From contig CM076260.1 in NCBI GenBank assembly GCA_038380795.1, positions 9,254,033 through 9,318,032 of the forward strand: a stretch of DNA of 64,000 bases. Direction: 5' to 3'. How positions within the stretch are numbered: the first letter of the stretch is position 1; every line of letters starts with the position of its first letter. The DNA is from Pyrocephalus nanus (taxonomy: Eukaryota > Chordata > Aves > Passeriformes > Tyrannidae). A program made the translations under genes and the position numbers. The notes under the pieces are model-generated. The model was given only the letters and a program-made list of their open reading frames with translations. It searched no databases and had not been told where the DNA came from. Of the stretch, positions 49,501 to 63,860 are shown one piece after another.

Positions 49501-51554
49501 TCCAGCACATGCTCCTAAATCAAACCTCCCACTTTTTCCTGGTTTGATTTGCATCACAGAGCTGTCTTGGAGTGCACAGGCTGTATTCCTTTGAAATTAG
49601 GTTAAACCAGGAGTGCCCCTTAAGATCTCCAGTCTTAACTTGTGTTGTCTGTGGGACTGGATCAAAACTAGTCTGAAGCCTGCAAAACATGCATGCCATG
49701 GCTACTTGGTCCTCAGCCTGAGCAGGTCAGCTCCACTTGTCCACTCCTTTGGATATGCAGTACTTGGTGGTGAATGTGTAGCATGATAAATGCTCAGGAA
49801 GAAAGTACATCTTTCTGCTGTCTATAGGTGAATTTGGAAAGATTTGCCAGGTGGGTGCCTAAGAACAGGAAGCTGGATAAGGTCAGTGAATCTAAGGTTT
49901 TCTTCTACATTTGCACTAGTCACCACACAAGCCTCCAGCTCCTTATTGTCAATGTGTGGCAAAGCCAAGGTTCAGTTCCAAAAAAATTACCGTGGTTAGG
50001 AGTAATTTGAAGATTAATATGAAGTTCTTTCTTTCCTCAGCATTTGTTGTGCATTCACTTAATTTTTTTCCCTAGTAGGAATGTGCTGACCATTTGTTGC
50101 TTGATGTAAAGAGCAGACAGGTTGTAAGGATTGTCACCAAATTCTGGACCATTTCAGAAATCCATGACCAAAATACCATATTTATTAAAATGAAAAAAAA
50201 TAAAATGTAAATATTAGTGTTCAGCTTTTAACTCAGATATGAGCTCAATTTATTCTGGCTTCAGAAGTTAGTTCATGTCAGCTAAGCTGATCTAGCTGTC
50301 GACATACATATGCCTAACCCTATGGAGAGGTGAACTTAACCTGACATTGAGTTGCATTTGCTGCAAGCTGGGAATGAGCAGATGGAGAATTACTCTGGTA
50401 ACTTGGCTTTTCAACTAAACCTTCATTCTATTCCTGGTGGATAAGCATTCAGCCATATGAAAAAAAAAAAAAAATGCAGCCATATACCTTGAATATTATT
50501 TCTTTTCTTTGAGGTAATAGGGATTTATATGTTTTATGATTCACTGTAGAGCACTAGGAATGGTTCATGACCTAAATTATTTTGAGCTGCAAAACCTAAG
50601 ATTTCATATGATGAAAACTAGTTCTGCCATTTATGTTTAACAGACAATACTTCCCTACACCCCTTTGAAGATGAATTGTATGGCATTCACTGACATTCAG
50701 GGAAACAAATGGTTAATGGTGAGGATAGCAAAATAAGCTTTGTAGAAACAGTGGTCACCAAATAAATGTTTAACTAAAATAAATTTGCCCTGGATTTCTT
50801 TGGCAAAATAACCAGGACACTGAAAAACACACAGTTTTTCCCAGCACTTTTCATTCCCTTTTCATGGAAAACAATAGTTTAAAGTTCAAGAAAAAGAGCT
50901 CCAGTCTCAAAATACTTTGCTTTCTATTAGAATTTGTTAATGAGAAATTCTTCTTAAATTTGTGGAGAGTTCTCCAGGAAAAGTTTTCTGTCTTTAAAAG
51001 GCTTTTAAAAACTCACAAGATACATGATGATTCTGAGTTTAAAAGATTTGAGTTCTGTGTGTTGGTTTTTTGTTTGTTTGGTTTGGTTTTTGCTGTTGGT
51101 TTGGGGGGTTTTATGATGCATCTTCAACTATAAATATTTGTGTCCTCTGCATAATTGTTTGAAGGAAGCAGAAATGCAAATCCACCACTGGGAGCGTCCA
51201 TGACAACATGGCATATGACCGCTTTTAGCCAGAGCATTCTAGGAGGGCTGTAATACCAAAAGACCCTGACTGTTACTTTGGGCCAAAATCTTTACATTTC
51301 AGTAGCCTTTATCTGCTGTCACCTATTCCCTGACTTGTTTGAGAGTCTCAATATGAGCATGATCTGTGCCAACCCTCATCCAAATCCAGAGATCTAGGAG
51401 TGTGCTGATAATAGAAAAACAGAACAAGCAGGATTTTTGGGCTTAACCTCTTCCCTTGGCAGATTTTTAAATGGATAAGTAATGAAATCTTACAGGACTG
51501 AAAGATTCTTGAAGGCCCTTCCTTCTATTTCTCTCTGTGAACAAAAACTCAAAG

Positions 51555-51624
51555 GATGAAATCCTGGCTCTCGTAGTCGATGGCAAAACTCCCATTGAAC
51601 TTCAATGGGGATAGGATTTCTTCC
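51555..51624. repeat. Old palindromic interspersed element, copy B
   Basis: The left arm reads GATGAAATCCTGGCTC and the right arm GGGATAGGATTTCTTCC, which are near reverse complements. Between them lies GATGGCAAAACTCCCATTGA, then CTTCAATGGGG. A related copy lies at 40,465-40,525. Similar palindromic sequences built around CATTGAAGTCAATGG are familiar from turtle, crocodilian and bird genomes. I infer an ancient non-autonomous, MITE-like repeat, but cannot name the family. Confidence 0.6.
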
Positions 51625-54600
51625 AAAGTGCACAGAGTATTCCCAAGTCAAAATGTAAGCACACTGGCTTATTAATAAATGCACAATAACACAGCAAGCC
51701 AAAGGCAGTATAAATACTTAGATGGAGTGTGATTCAGTTTAAATGCCAATAACAGACTTACTTTTGGAATCTGTGAAGCATCCAGATGCCACAGCTAAGA
51801 TCTCTCACGTTCAGACATCTGGATTCACTGATTGCTGTTCAAAAGGAAATAATTAATAAGGGAAAAGTGGCAGAGTGGTGCTATATATCTAATGGCACAG
51901 GACTTTATAGTGATTATGAGCTATTTGCTAATGCTTAAGTAAGTGAGAGCTGGATTTGTTTTTTACAGTCTTTATTCTACCTTTTTCCAAGAGAAAGTGA
52001 TAAGTAACAACTGGAGTTAACAGAGTGCATATGAAAATGTCACAAAATATTAAAATTACGGTTTAAAAACATGAGAGAAGGTGAGGATTTAAATTAATTT
52101 GCTTTCCATAATATAGCTACATCTACAAATTAGTTGGCATTTATGTGTATGCTTGAGTTAGAGATGAGTATCCCACTACTGACTGCTTTCTACAAAAAAG
52201 CCCAAGTCATACACGTTCTATAGATTTAATTTAGTATGGGGACATCTTTCCTGTAAGGAGTGTAACTGAGGCTGAGTGCAGTGGTCTGTTCATTTTCTTT
52301 GTGATTCCAAGGAACTGCTAATTAACTTGATACAAATGAGAGTTTGTCATAAAATAGCTGAATTTGCATGATACTTTTTACTGTCTCTTATCAAAGAGGA
52401 GCCTTGAAAACATTCTTCCTGCCTGTAAAGGCCACAGAAAAGATGATTCATACCTTTGAGAGAGAGGGAGAGAAGTCTTTTGTTTATGCTTTTTTTCCTT
52501 TTTTTTTTTTTTTTTAATCCTGTCCTTGGAGGATTGGTGATTCTAACCAGGGGTTTTAGCAACAACCTTTTAACAGTAGCCTGAAGGTGAAGTAATCACC
52601 ATTTGTCTAATCATTTCCACCGCCATCCTATAATGAAAGCATCTGCAAGTTACAGAGGTACTTGGTAAAAAAATTTTCTTTGCACTTATTGCTTAAAGTA
52701 GTTTAAGAAAACTACTTTTTCCCAGTTTGTACAATCATAGCAAGACATAAGACTGCCACTTGAAATTCCCACATCTGCTTGTGACATGGAGCTTGGAGCC
52801 ATGCACATTTTTGTACTGTAGGTATCAAACATGAGCAAAAGCTGACATCCTCTGTGTTTGAGTGGGGAAGATCACACATGAACTGCATAGCTGTTTGCAA
52901 TGAATTCACTGCCCTTGATACAAGCAGTACTTATTTTAAGTGATTAAGGTGTCTATTTTAAATGATTAAACAAAGGTAAACTGGGTTAGATGCACAAAGT
53001 TAGATTAAATAATTCCTAGATAATTAGGGTCTTTATAATCTCATTCAATTTCAGCAATACTAAAAGCTCCTAAGGGATAGACTGTAAAATTTCTTGAACA
53101 CCAAAATGAGAAAATAAGCACATTCTGAAATTTTATAAAATATTGTTATACTTTGGAATCTAGGAGAGTGCATCTTTTAAATATTTAATGTGTAGCATTA
53201 AAATCTGAACCAGCTGTCCAAGAGATCTTAATGTTCAGTGGAAATAACAGGCATATTTAGCACAAGTCACCTGCTCCCTTTTTGATTTAACTATAGAAGG
53301 AGATGAGTTTTTCCCATTAGCTATGGGAGGAACCGAGGTTCCAGATGAAATACATGTATTTCTATTATAAATGTTTAGTCAGATTAATTTAGGTGGCCAA
53401 TATAAATTATAGATATCCCATATTAGGTGAAAATAATCCCACTTTAATTCCATATCTATTGATAGCTAAATGCCATTAAAATATTGCCTGAGGTGGCAAA
53501 TGAAGAGAAAACAAAGCCATAGCAAAATGGAGGTGTTTTAGTATAAAATTTCTTTCCATAATGTGGAATCTTCTAGTGCAGGAAGTCCCTCTACAAGCCT
53601 AGGAAGTTTCAAGTAGTTGAAAATAAAATACACACGCTTCAGGAAAAATGCCCTCCAAAGTTAAATCTTACCAGAGGACCACAAGGACTCATGGCACTGA
53701 AGAAACTAATGAAATATATACTTTAAAAATAATATTAAAAAAATAAAAACCCCAAAAAGAATAAAAAATTTGATATAATGTGGCTTACAAATGTTATCCT
53801 AATGGAAGAAGTATGGAACAGAAATATTGTGTAGGCTTTACTGAACTGAACAATTAAGAAGACTTTGGTTCTGTGTCATGTTATTTCACTCTGGGCTCAG
53901 TGCATGCCCCTTATTCAAAAAGAACTTCTTTAAAATTATCATTTTTTTGTGTACCTAGCCTCATATTTCAAGATGCTGAACATCATTTCCTCAAATGGTT
54001 GTTTACTTGTTCCTCAGCTCTAGAAACATTCTCTGGTGTCTTCAGCTGCACTATCAAACAAAGAATCTGGTCACATTTGTTGGCTTTGATTTGTCTCTGT
54101 CCTTGGGTTGTGCTTTTGTCAAATGGCAACCCCATAATTCAGAAACTCAACAGTGCAGAGACTTTAGTAAGGATTGCAACGCATTTAACAAAAATTAGTA
54201 GATGAAGAACCATAATAAGGCACATAGTGATCCTTTTGGGGTTTTTTTAGGACACAAAACATCCTTGTCTACTTCCATGGAACAGGGTGGTGGTGTTATA
54301 TAAGGGTGATGGAGCCTGCCTTGATATCCCTTCAAGTTTTTTCCCATCAGGTCTATTTCTTGTTTGACTGGTAAAACAGACTCTGTCAGTCAACCATATC
54401 ATGGCAAGCTCCCTCATATCAAAATATTATTTGTTTAGTTTCTTCTTTTCTTAATGCCTTCGTTATCTGTTAGGTTAACAAGTTTATGCTGAGTTTCTTT
54501 CCTTTGATCTTTCTTCTTTTTATCCCATGCACTTTGCTCCTTGACCCCTTCCTCAGTCAGACTGAGCTTGGCTTGGCAAGTGTCTGTATAGCAAGGACTG

Positions 54601-57600
54601 CAGTACATGGAGGTGATCTTGAACTCTAATAGTGGTTCTGCTCTCAAGCAGAGCCAGAGCAGGGCAGAGCTCAGAGCACCTTTGCTGCCAGTCATTCACC
54701 GAGCTCCCAAAGTGGATTTTGCTGCTTTTTTATGGTGACTGAGAAAAATCTCAAATAGCCCTTCCTTTATTTTGCTGTTAAAAATCAAAATTGGTACTTG
54801 GATTGTAGCAAGGTGCTAGGAAATTATTATCTTAGCAGCTTTACTGATGCAGAAATAATTAATGCTGTGCATTTCTATAATGTCTATAATTGCAGAAATA
54901 CATTGTGCTAAAATGAATGCAAATTCTAAGACAAAGCATTCTTGATGGCACCCTTGCTTTCTGGGAGATATTCCATGAAAGCAGCTACTGCTCTGTCCAA
55001 GAAGCAATTGTTCTAAACCTGTGCCTCTCTCCAGGGTTTCACATGAATTCCCAGTCAACACACGGCACACACTGCACATGCAGTGAAATGGTGCGTCAAG
55101 AATTATTCCTTTTAAGCAACTTCAGATACTTGAGGAAATTTCACCGTTGTGGCTTAAAACTCTGAGAACTGATTTATTCCACAGTTCTCCAAATACATTA
55201 GTGAACACAAAGCAAATTTTGAAATGTACCCCCAAAAAAGAATGAAAGGTAAAGTTAGACTCCTAAGTCTGTATAAAGTACTGAAAACTAGTAGCCTAAT
55301 TTTCATTCAATTAACTTTTAAATCAACTTTTTAAAATTTAATGGGTGCTACCAGATTCTGAAAAAAAATCTTTGTGGTGCTTATTTTAATTTTTTCAATT
55401 GGCAATCATATTTACCAATTAGCAGCCTCATCTTAATTATTGTCCTCTTTCAACATCTTCGCTCAGCTCTTTTCCATCATTAACTTTTATGAGTGTCTAT
55501 ATCAAAACCAATAAATATGTAACATAAGAATGTCCCTCTTTTAACTGTGTTCATGACATAATGGCTTTCTCACTCTTGAATTTATGCCTGTGCTAGTGAA
55601 ACACAATGTACGTTTTCCCCCCACATCACTTGAAATTCATTCCTTTGTTGATATAAATAGCTAACTGTAAGCCAGTAAAAAGAAATCTTTAAAATATTTT
55701 AAAAAATTATCATGAGTAATGGCAGCATAATAGATTTATAGACATACACACACAAACATACACAAATATGAGAATAGTCACTACTTTCTACCAGTAAAGT
55801 ATCAACATTCAACATTTAATGTTTTATTTGCCTGGCCATCACATTTCACAAATTATAACAGAAAGATAAATTAAAGTTCAAAGAGAGTTTAGTGAATTTT
55901 GCTGTCATTCAACAGTTCATTGAAATGCTTCTATTCCTTCTTTTCTTTCCACAAAATGGTATAAATTATCGAGTATATTCTAATAAGCAGTGATTTAAAA
56001 AGTTGGCTTTCTTGATGAAAAGCCCCAGTGAAGGGAAAAAATTTTATGAGCATTTTGGGATAAAAGCCAGTGAAGAATAAAATGGGACCTGGCAAGGTGT
56101 GACTGTCCAGACAGGTGGCCAGCACTCCTGCTGAAGGGAGCTGGGATGATCCATGGATGGCTTCTTACAATGTTGAAATTTACATCTGTGGGAATAAATC
56201 TCCTTAAATCCTATCCACACTTACTCCAGATCTTACTAAATCGTTTAGAGGAAATTGTGTTAAAGATCATTACTCTACATTAATTAATAAAATGAAATGT
56301 TTAATAAAAACTGGGTTTTATACAGGCAGAGTTTTTGGGAGCAGGCTGATTTGCGTTTGTCAGATAGTTTGGAAGAATAACATTGTCACAATAAATTAGA
56401 TACCTCATTGAAAACTGCTGTTTTCTACCATTTGCAGTCATCATGGAACAAGTCTGTTTTAATATTCATTTGCATTATAAACACATTTATTTTTGTTGCA
56501 GGTGTGATGAGGCAAATTTCTTTAGTCAAGGCAAAATTTGGCTAAAGATTTTAAGGGAAAGAATTTCTCAGAGAAAGAAATGTATCTGATTGTAGAGCAG
56601 TTGCTCTGGCAGAAGTCCCAGATTTATTATTATGATTGCATGCACTTTTTGTATATACTGGTAATCATTATATACATCCTTAATTGCAGAAATTATGTAA
56701 TCTGTGATTATTATTATAATTAATGTGATTAATTAATTATGTAATTATGTGATACCACTTAGGCACCTAATTTCCATTCATAAATAAGTGGTTCTTGGTG
56801 CCTTTGAAAATTTTAGTTTTTGTTTTCCTCTATGTTTATGCGTTCCCTGGCATAATCATGCATCTATTAAGAAAACATAGGAAGTACAATACTGGACCTG
56901 AGTATTTTTATGTCAGAAGACATTAATAATATGTGTTTTTCTGCATATTTGTCAGTCATTGACACGATTCTTATTTTAGAAGCATTTCTGAAATCTTTGG
57001 TGTAGGTTTTTAGTTGGATTTTTTGTCTTTTTATTATTTTCTTTTTTAAAACCCATTGGTGTTAGAGGAAAAATACCTTCTGATGTTGCAATGAGGGGCC
57101 TTACCTTTCAGGGTAATGTTTAACCTTAAGTGTAAATGTACGCAAACAGAAAGGTTTCTGTAAGGACTCTGTAGTTTTAGTCTAAGAGGAAACAACTGTG
57201 TGTTTTTGTCGTTCTCTTAATTCATTCCTGCTTAGCAAAGTTCTGCAGCATTTCTGAAGCAGAAAACTGGAAAGGACTATTGAAATCCTTAAGATCATAG
57301 TCCTGCCTCCTATCATAAGCAATTGGGGTTTTTTTTATGCTGGTCATAAATGTATTAAACTAGGCTCTCAAAATGTTTAGTTTTGGTTCCTTAAATACCA
57401 CCATTTTTCTGCAAAGGCTGATAGACTGATGTATATTTTCCAGTCTTCAGCCTTGATGCACCATTGACTGCTTTATTTTGAGCCTGTAACAGCATCACCC
57501 TTAAGCTTGTGTGGGTTTTCTCTCTTCCTATGGATTTACAGGGATCTGTCATAACCCTCTCACACTTTTGTTGGACAGAATTGTCAGGTTGCTTTGTCTC

Positions 57601-60600
57601 ATCTTGAAAAAAGACTTTTTATTTCATTATTGATTTGAATAGCCCTTCCATTCCCATCTGGTTTGAGTTCATGTTTGCTGATTATAAATAACAAGAAGTG
57701 CTTAGAATGTTCTATTTGAAATTCCAGCAGTACCAGGCAAAAAAATCAGTAATTACTGTTATATTCTAATGAGTAATACATCCCTACCACTAGTACAATA
57801 CTTTCAGTCCCTCTATCTGTTCCTAAATGAATTGCCTTTCCCTTTGTACTACAGAAATTGATGCTATTCCGAAAGTTCTAATTCTTAAGATTCTTTAGTT
57901 CCTTCCTAGGTGACCTTCTGATCTCTTCTGTGTTGACTATACCCTAGATCCACAGAAAGTTATGATAGGATTCACTCAAAGTTTTAGATTCACTGTATGT
58001 GCTGAGTTGCTCCCCATCTCTGATGGCAGTGTCATTGCAAAGCACCTTTCTATATCTCTAGAAAGTGTCACAGCAGTTCTGTTCCTGCATGTGCCCCAAC
58101 CTTTGATGGTGAGAATTGAGTTTGTTATCAATTTAATTTTCAGACCAAGCTTAACAGTATCTCTCTATCAACTCCTTACTTCCTGTCCTTGCTTTGCTGA
58201 ACGTTTTTTCTTGCAGCATTCATACATTCCCTCTGGGTTTTGGCAGGTCTCCCTTAACCCTTCCAAGATCTAACTCTTTTGCTGATATGCTAATTTTTCT
58301 TAGTCATTGCTAATGTTTTGTTTATTTTAATAGTATTTTTTGATATAATGATTTATTCAGTTAGGCTTGGAGTTCTTCATTTCAAGTTTTGTCCTCATGT
58401 TTACTATGGAAATTCCAAAGTAACATTGCACTGAAGAAGTTACATTCTTCTTCCACATGCCTAAGATCATACTCTGAATTTGATTTTTTTTCCCTGAGAA
58501 CTGTGTTCTTTTCAGAAATGCTACTTGTTTGCTGATCATTTCTCAGTTTCCTAGGAATAATAATCAGTAATCTACCTATTTCCCTTCCTCTATCAAATGT
58601 TTGCCCTCCTCCTTTGAGGTTAAAAATCTCTGAAATTCCACTAGAAGAATCACTGGAAATAACACCACTTTCTTGACTGTTTTCCTTAAACTGACATAAT
58701 CTAGACCTGCTTCAGTAGAAGAAGCAGGATCAGCTAGACCAGCAGGAATGATCCTGCCTAAAAATTAATAGAAAGTTTTTCAGGCTTCCTCACATTCATA
58801 TCTCATAATCTTACTTATAGGTAGCATTGCATACTTCTGTTCACTGCATATACTTTGATGACAAAACATAATACCTTTGACGGTTTACTAACTAATTCTT
58901 GGGAAGGTGCTTTGCAGGCTTTTAGATCTGACCTGTCCTGGAGTTGAGAGGAATCCCAGCATTTTTCCTCCCTGCTTTTCTTTGGTCCTTAGGTCATGGC
59001 ATTCCATTGCAGTTCTTTTAATATTATCTTCATGTCTCCTTGGACTCTACTCTCCCAGGCTACACCTACGCTAGCAAACTAAACAGAACTATGGGCAAGT
59101 GGGCCTTACTTTTTCTCACAGCTAAATAGCAGAGTCAACAGCACGGTCTTAGGCCAACCTGGCAAGCACTTTCCCAAATAATGCCCAGGCACTGCTTCAG
59201 GTTTCTCTCCAGTCAGGAACCATTCCCAGTACACATATTGAATGTGAGCATTTTGGTGACATGAGAGAATTTAACTTGATGGACACGGACTGTGCTACAA
59301 CCCTTGGACTCTGACCCAGAAAATTATCCTTGGCCCGTTTAATTTTTTGAGTACAAACAAAACCAGCTGTACTCATCATACTTTTTCTCTGGAATTAGTT
59401 AAATTTCTTTTCTTCTTTGCCAGAAATTTTCTGTTTGTGTCTTTTTTATTCTCCACTACAGCAAATTTGTTTGTCAAATAAGTCTTTCTGTCACAAGGTG
59501 TGTCTTAATTTCTTTTCGTGAAAGTTACTGTCTGCATTTCTGGACATCTTTAGGTGTGTAAATATTTGAGCATCACATTCCTAAATTCTCTGTTCCATCC
59601 CTATTTAAACATCACCTTTCCACTCCTCAGATATTATTCCCCTTATATTCTACCTTTTAAAATATATAGTGTCATCCAGGTCCTCATACAAAGATAATAC
59701 ACATTCTAGCTTTCTGGAATTACTCTCTCCTAACCATCATCATCTTCTCTCTCTGAACTCTAAAGAAACAGGGGGAAAATCCCATCCAAAGTATCCTGCT
59801 TGTGGTCTATTTGACTGCTGGCCATTTGGTGTTTCAATCTAATACTAATTCCGTGCTTTGGCTGAGTTAGATGTCCATAGCAGTAATTAAAGGCTCAAAG
59901 TTTCCAGCACCAACTCAGCTAAGAGCTCGTAAGCCCATGTGCAATTTCATTTCAGAATAATTTTTTACCAAAGCATAGAGTGATGGGAAAATTTCAAACA
60001 TTTTCCCAACATAAATCTCAGATAACTGAAACTCAACCTTAGGCTTGATATTAATCCCATAAAACTGAATAATAAAAATGTTAACCTGAATTTCGGAGCA
60101 CAGTTGCCATTTCAAAGATTTGGAGTTTTACATTCTAAGCTTTACCTTTTTTAAACTTTACCATCACCAAGTAACCACATTCTATACTCCACATTTTTCC
60201 TTAATCTACACTCTTGGTTGCATCAGTAATTATTTTACATAAGATACAGTAAAACAAATGTCTATCTATGTAAGCCTGTTGAGAGAAAATTCTATGTGTG
60301 AACATAATTGAATCTTTGAAACTTGTTTTCTAGGCCCACTAGAATCATGCCTCATGAATTAGTACTCAGACTGAAAGATAGATTTTTATAGAATATAAAG
60401 GAGACTTAGAACACTGCTACACTCTTTCCCCAGCAGTGTCAGGTGATTCAGAGAGATATGCTATAATCTATTAGAAGAAGCTATAGAATTACCTTCCTAT
60501 GAAGGAAAATTCTTAGCTCACATGCTTATTTCAAAACTCTGTTGTCTGTGGTGTGGGTATCTGCAGGTCATCTAAATGTCTAAGTTTCCATTACAGTCTG

Positions 60601-63256
60601 TGGAGATCCAAATGTTTAATTAGAAGAGTGCCTGATGCTGAGTTTCCCTGTGTTCTTGAAGTAATGGCAGTTATGTTACCAAAAAGTGATTCTTAACCTT
60701 TTGATGCGGCAGCTGGAAATCAGATGATATACTCTAGTATATGAAATTACTTAAGATGTCCAAGTTTTGACAAATGTATAAATTACATCCTTTCTGTATT
60801 TTTGTATTGTGTCTGCCTGTTTCAGTGTCTTTTGGTTATATTCAGATCACTAGCTCACTCAAGGAAAGAAGAATTCTTTTCTGTCTTTGTAAAAAGCAAC
60901 TGTGATACTGTCACAGTCCAACCAGAATCCAGGAGAGAAGCAAAAACAGAAGGTACATAAATAAACAGACTTAAGCCAGAGGTGTCCAAAGCTACCTGTG
61001 AATCATGTTTACTGCTTGTTTTTATTTAGTTAGATTAGGTTTTACACTCATAGATTTTGTCAACTTTCAAGTTCATTGAAAGCAAGATTAAATAGACCTA
61101 GACACATAGTATATTTTTTTCTTGGTGGGTTATCTTCTTTGATCTTCAATTGCTACCTGAAAAGGGTGCAAATCTCCTATAAGATCCATGTATTATCTCC
61201 AGTCACCATAATAATGTCCTTGATATCCAATGAGTTGAAAATACATTTGGATGGCACTGTGTCAGGAATGGATTTCAAACACAGGCACTGTCCAAATGTC
61301 TTCTAGTACTGCAAGAAAAGTAGACCCTCAGTGCTTTTCATCTTTCTCTGTAATTGGTTTGTGTGCCTTTATCATCACTCTTCTTATCTCCTCTTCAAAG
61401 CACACAATTACAGTCTTCAGTCTCTCAGATGGGAGATGGCATGGCTCTGACCTGTGTTCACTGAATGGGAATCACAGGAACTGAATAATTGCTCTGTTTG
61501 CTTCTATTATTATTGTTGTTACTGTTGAGAACACACCATTGTTTGCATTACTATAGTACTGTTGGGATATTTTGACACTGTTCTCCGTTCTCTTCATTGT
61601 TACTTTTTGCTTTTTTGCTCACATTGATCATAATCCCGGGTTACTCACAACTACATGAACATTCCCTGCACACCAAATCTTTACCATTACAGGGGAATAC
61701 ATCTTATCTGAATTTAACATCTGAGCATTGTAGGCCCGAAGTCTACACTAGACTAGGAAACAAGGCACAAATGTTGCATCATGAGCTTGGGAAATGGGCA
61801 GAGGATTTTTTCAGGAAGCCCTGCAGTAAAATACTGTGTGTGTGGTGTATGGGTGATGTGCTGCAACAGAAAACAGGAAGCAGAAATGAAAGAACAACAC
61901 TAGAAAACAAAATTCTTGAAGTGCAATTGTAACAATGAAAAATAAGAAATACTGGATACAAGGGGAAAGATAGTGAAAGGTCAAGGAATAGAAAGGCGAA
62001 ATGTGGAGCAGTCAGCAGTAGCCTCTGAGAACACCAAATGACAACAAAGAGGTGGCTTTAGAATTGAGCCAAGTCCAAATATCATATGGATTAACATAAC
62101 TCCATTGTGGTCAGCCAATTCATTCTTGCAGATAAAGCGACTCTTAACATTACATGTCTCTAGGAAACCCTTCCTTCTTCATTAAAGTATGTCATAATTG
62201 CCATGTTGTTGTGTGTGGGGTTTATGCTAAAAAGTATAATTGAAAAATCTTCATTCTTGCTAACTAAATAAATAGTTATATGTTTTATTTACCTTGATTA
62301 AGCATGTTTGCAAAGAACTTAAAAAAATTAACTTCTGAAAGTTTTCTTTCTGTTACTAAATAACATCTGAACTTAGTATTATCTGAACAACACGATGTTC
62401 GGTTTTTTTTTTTCTGAGACGCAGATGCTGTTGAAAGATTAACCTTAACCTTTTTTCACAGTTTATACCTTATCTTAGTGTTAAAGAAGTTTGGTTTCAT
62501 TTGAATCATTGGCATAATAAATCAGTACATTGTTGATAGCAGAGAAAATTGGACAGTCAGGCACAAAAATAAACAAAATGCTCCATCTTCACTGAACCCT
62601 TTACATAAGGAGTCTTAGCTTAAGTGACAACTGTCTGCAAACCATCACTGTCCAGAGAGGCACAATTTCAATAGATGTGATGGACTGATTTTAAAACCCT
62701 CAGACCCCAATATCAAAGCTTTATACAGAAGGAATTCAGTGCCCAATGTGAGACTATGGCCACATGATTTGATACTTAAAACTGGAATCATGTTATGATG
62801 TCAGTCTAGTCCCTGGGACATCATCAAATGTGTAGGCAGGGACAAAAAGGGGTAGCATCCTTGTGTCCAACACCATTCTTTCTGACTGTATCATAAAAAA
62901 AAAAATAACATGATTTTACTAAGAGAAATGCACTTATACTGGAAATAAGTTTTAACAAAAACTTCAGATTTGGAACCCCCTTGATTTTGGCAGGAATCCA
63001 TATTAATCAATGCATAGAAGTGTATATCTATAGACAAGTGAAGAAATAACCATTCCACATGTAAGATGTTTACAGCAGGACTCCTATTTGCTTTATGAAA
63101 TAATAGGGACAAACCAGTATTCTAAATAAACACATTTCTCTCGTGCTGATCTATATTCCATCACAATCACATTTCTTCAAAACTGAATTTCAGTTGCAAA
63201 CTCATAACTCTTACTAATGTGAATTTTTAGAAACTCATTTCCTTCTTCAGAAATAC

Positions 63257-63277
63257 AATAACAACAACAACAACAAA
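63257..63277. repeat. Short (AAC)n microsatellite
   Basis: Roughly six to seven AAC units lie about 60 bases left of the nested CR1 block. Confidence 0.9.
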
Positions 63278-63335
63278 GTCTCATCCTAGTTATAAGACTG
63301 ATACTTTTTTCCTTTTTTCTTCTTTAATCCAAGCA

Positions 63336-63860
63336 GAATCATTAGTTAGAAAAGACTTGCAATATCATTTAGCTCAACACCACCATGTCTGTTTGACTGA
63401 ACACCATCATCTCCATCTGAGAATAAGAGAAAATATTAAGCTGAAGCAGGGACGATTCAGATTAGATATTAGGATTTTTCACTGTTAGGTTGGTCAGGCA
63501 TTAGAGTAGGTTGCCCAGGGAGGCATCTTGATCTGGCACTGAAAGATATGGTTTAATGGTTTAGGAGTTACAGTGATAGTGCGAGGTTGATGGTGGGACT
63601 TGATGATTTTAAAGGTCTCTTCCAATCTTGGTGATTCTATAATTCTATGATTCTGTGTCAACTAAACCACAGCACTAAGTGCCACATCCAGTTGTTCCTT
63701 GAACACTTCCAGGATGGTGACTCCACCACTTTCCTGGACAGGTCATTCCAATACGTAACCATCCTTTCAGTGAAGAAATTCTTGGTGATGTCCAACTTGA
63801 ACCTCCCCTGGGGTAGCTTGAGGCCATTTCCTCTCATCCTGTCACTAGTTGTCTGAGAGG
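63336..63860 (-). mobile_element. CR1 LINE 3' fragment, split by a second CR1
   Basis: The plus strand shows the reverse complement of a CR1 end from AGAATCATTAGTTAG to CACCACCATGTC (63,336-63,389). It resumes with TCAACTAAACCAC at about 63,658 and continues through the usual order of segments (GTGCCACATCCAG, TCAGTGAAGAAATTC, TTGAGGCCATTTCCTC) to about 63,860. The interruption at 63,390-63,657 is a second CR1 in the other orientation. Confidence 0.8.
63390..63657 (+). mobile_element. CR1 LINE 3' fragment inserted into an older CR1
   Basis: This about 265-bp plus-strand copy contains the CR1 3' UTR landmarks GATTAGATATTAGG, GGTTGCCCAGGGAGGC and AAAGGTCTCTTCCAATC. It ends in the CR1 terminal repeats (ATTCTATAATTCTATGATTCTG). 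A TGTC at 63,386-63,389 and another at 63,656-63,659 could be a short target duplication. The first 30-40 bases were not recognised. Confidence 0.78.

Larger units (their letters stand above)
40001..63335. other. Long intergenic stretch, no gene supported
   Basis: More than 23 kb of AT-rich DNA without any recognised exon or young mobile element, apart from the two palindromic repeat copies and low-complexity patches (A/C-rich at about 43,620-43,675, G/T-rich at about 51,056-51,113). One acceptor-preceded frame at 47,866-48,109 is discussed as a finding but not called. If mammalian synteny holds this is part of the TDRD15-APOB interval and may carry distant regulatory elements that sequence reading alone cannot identify. 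Confidence 0.55.

Noticed and set aside
57262..57420. A weak resemblance to an old CR1/L3 3' end (CTGGAAAGGACTATTG, then AAGATCATAGTCCTGCCTCC).
   Set aside because: Only one short block matches in order; too diverged to support without a profile search.
61597..61932. A 111-codon frame starting with a signal-peptide-like hydrophobic run.
   Set aside because: The frame opens with TTG, not ATG, there is no upstream exon signal, and no family is recognised. The hydrophobic start reflects T-rich DNA.
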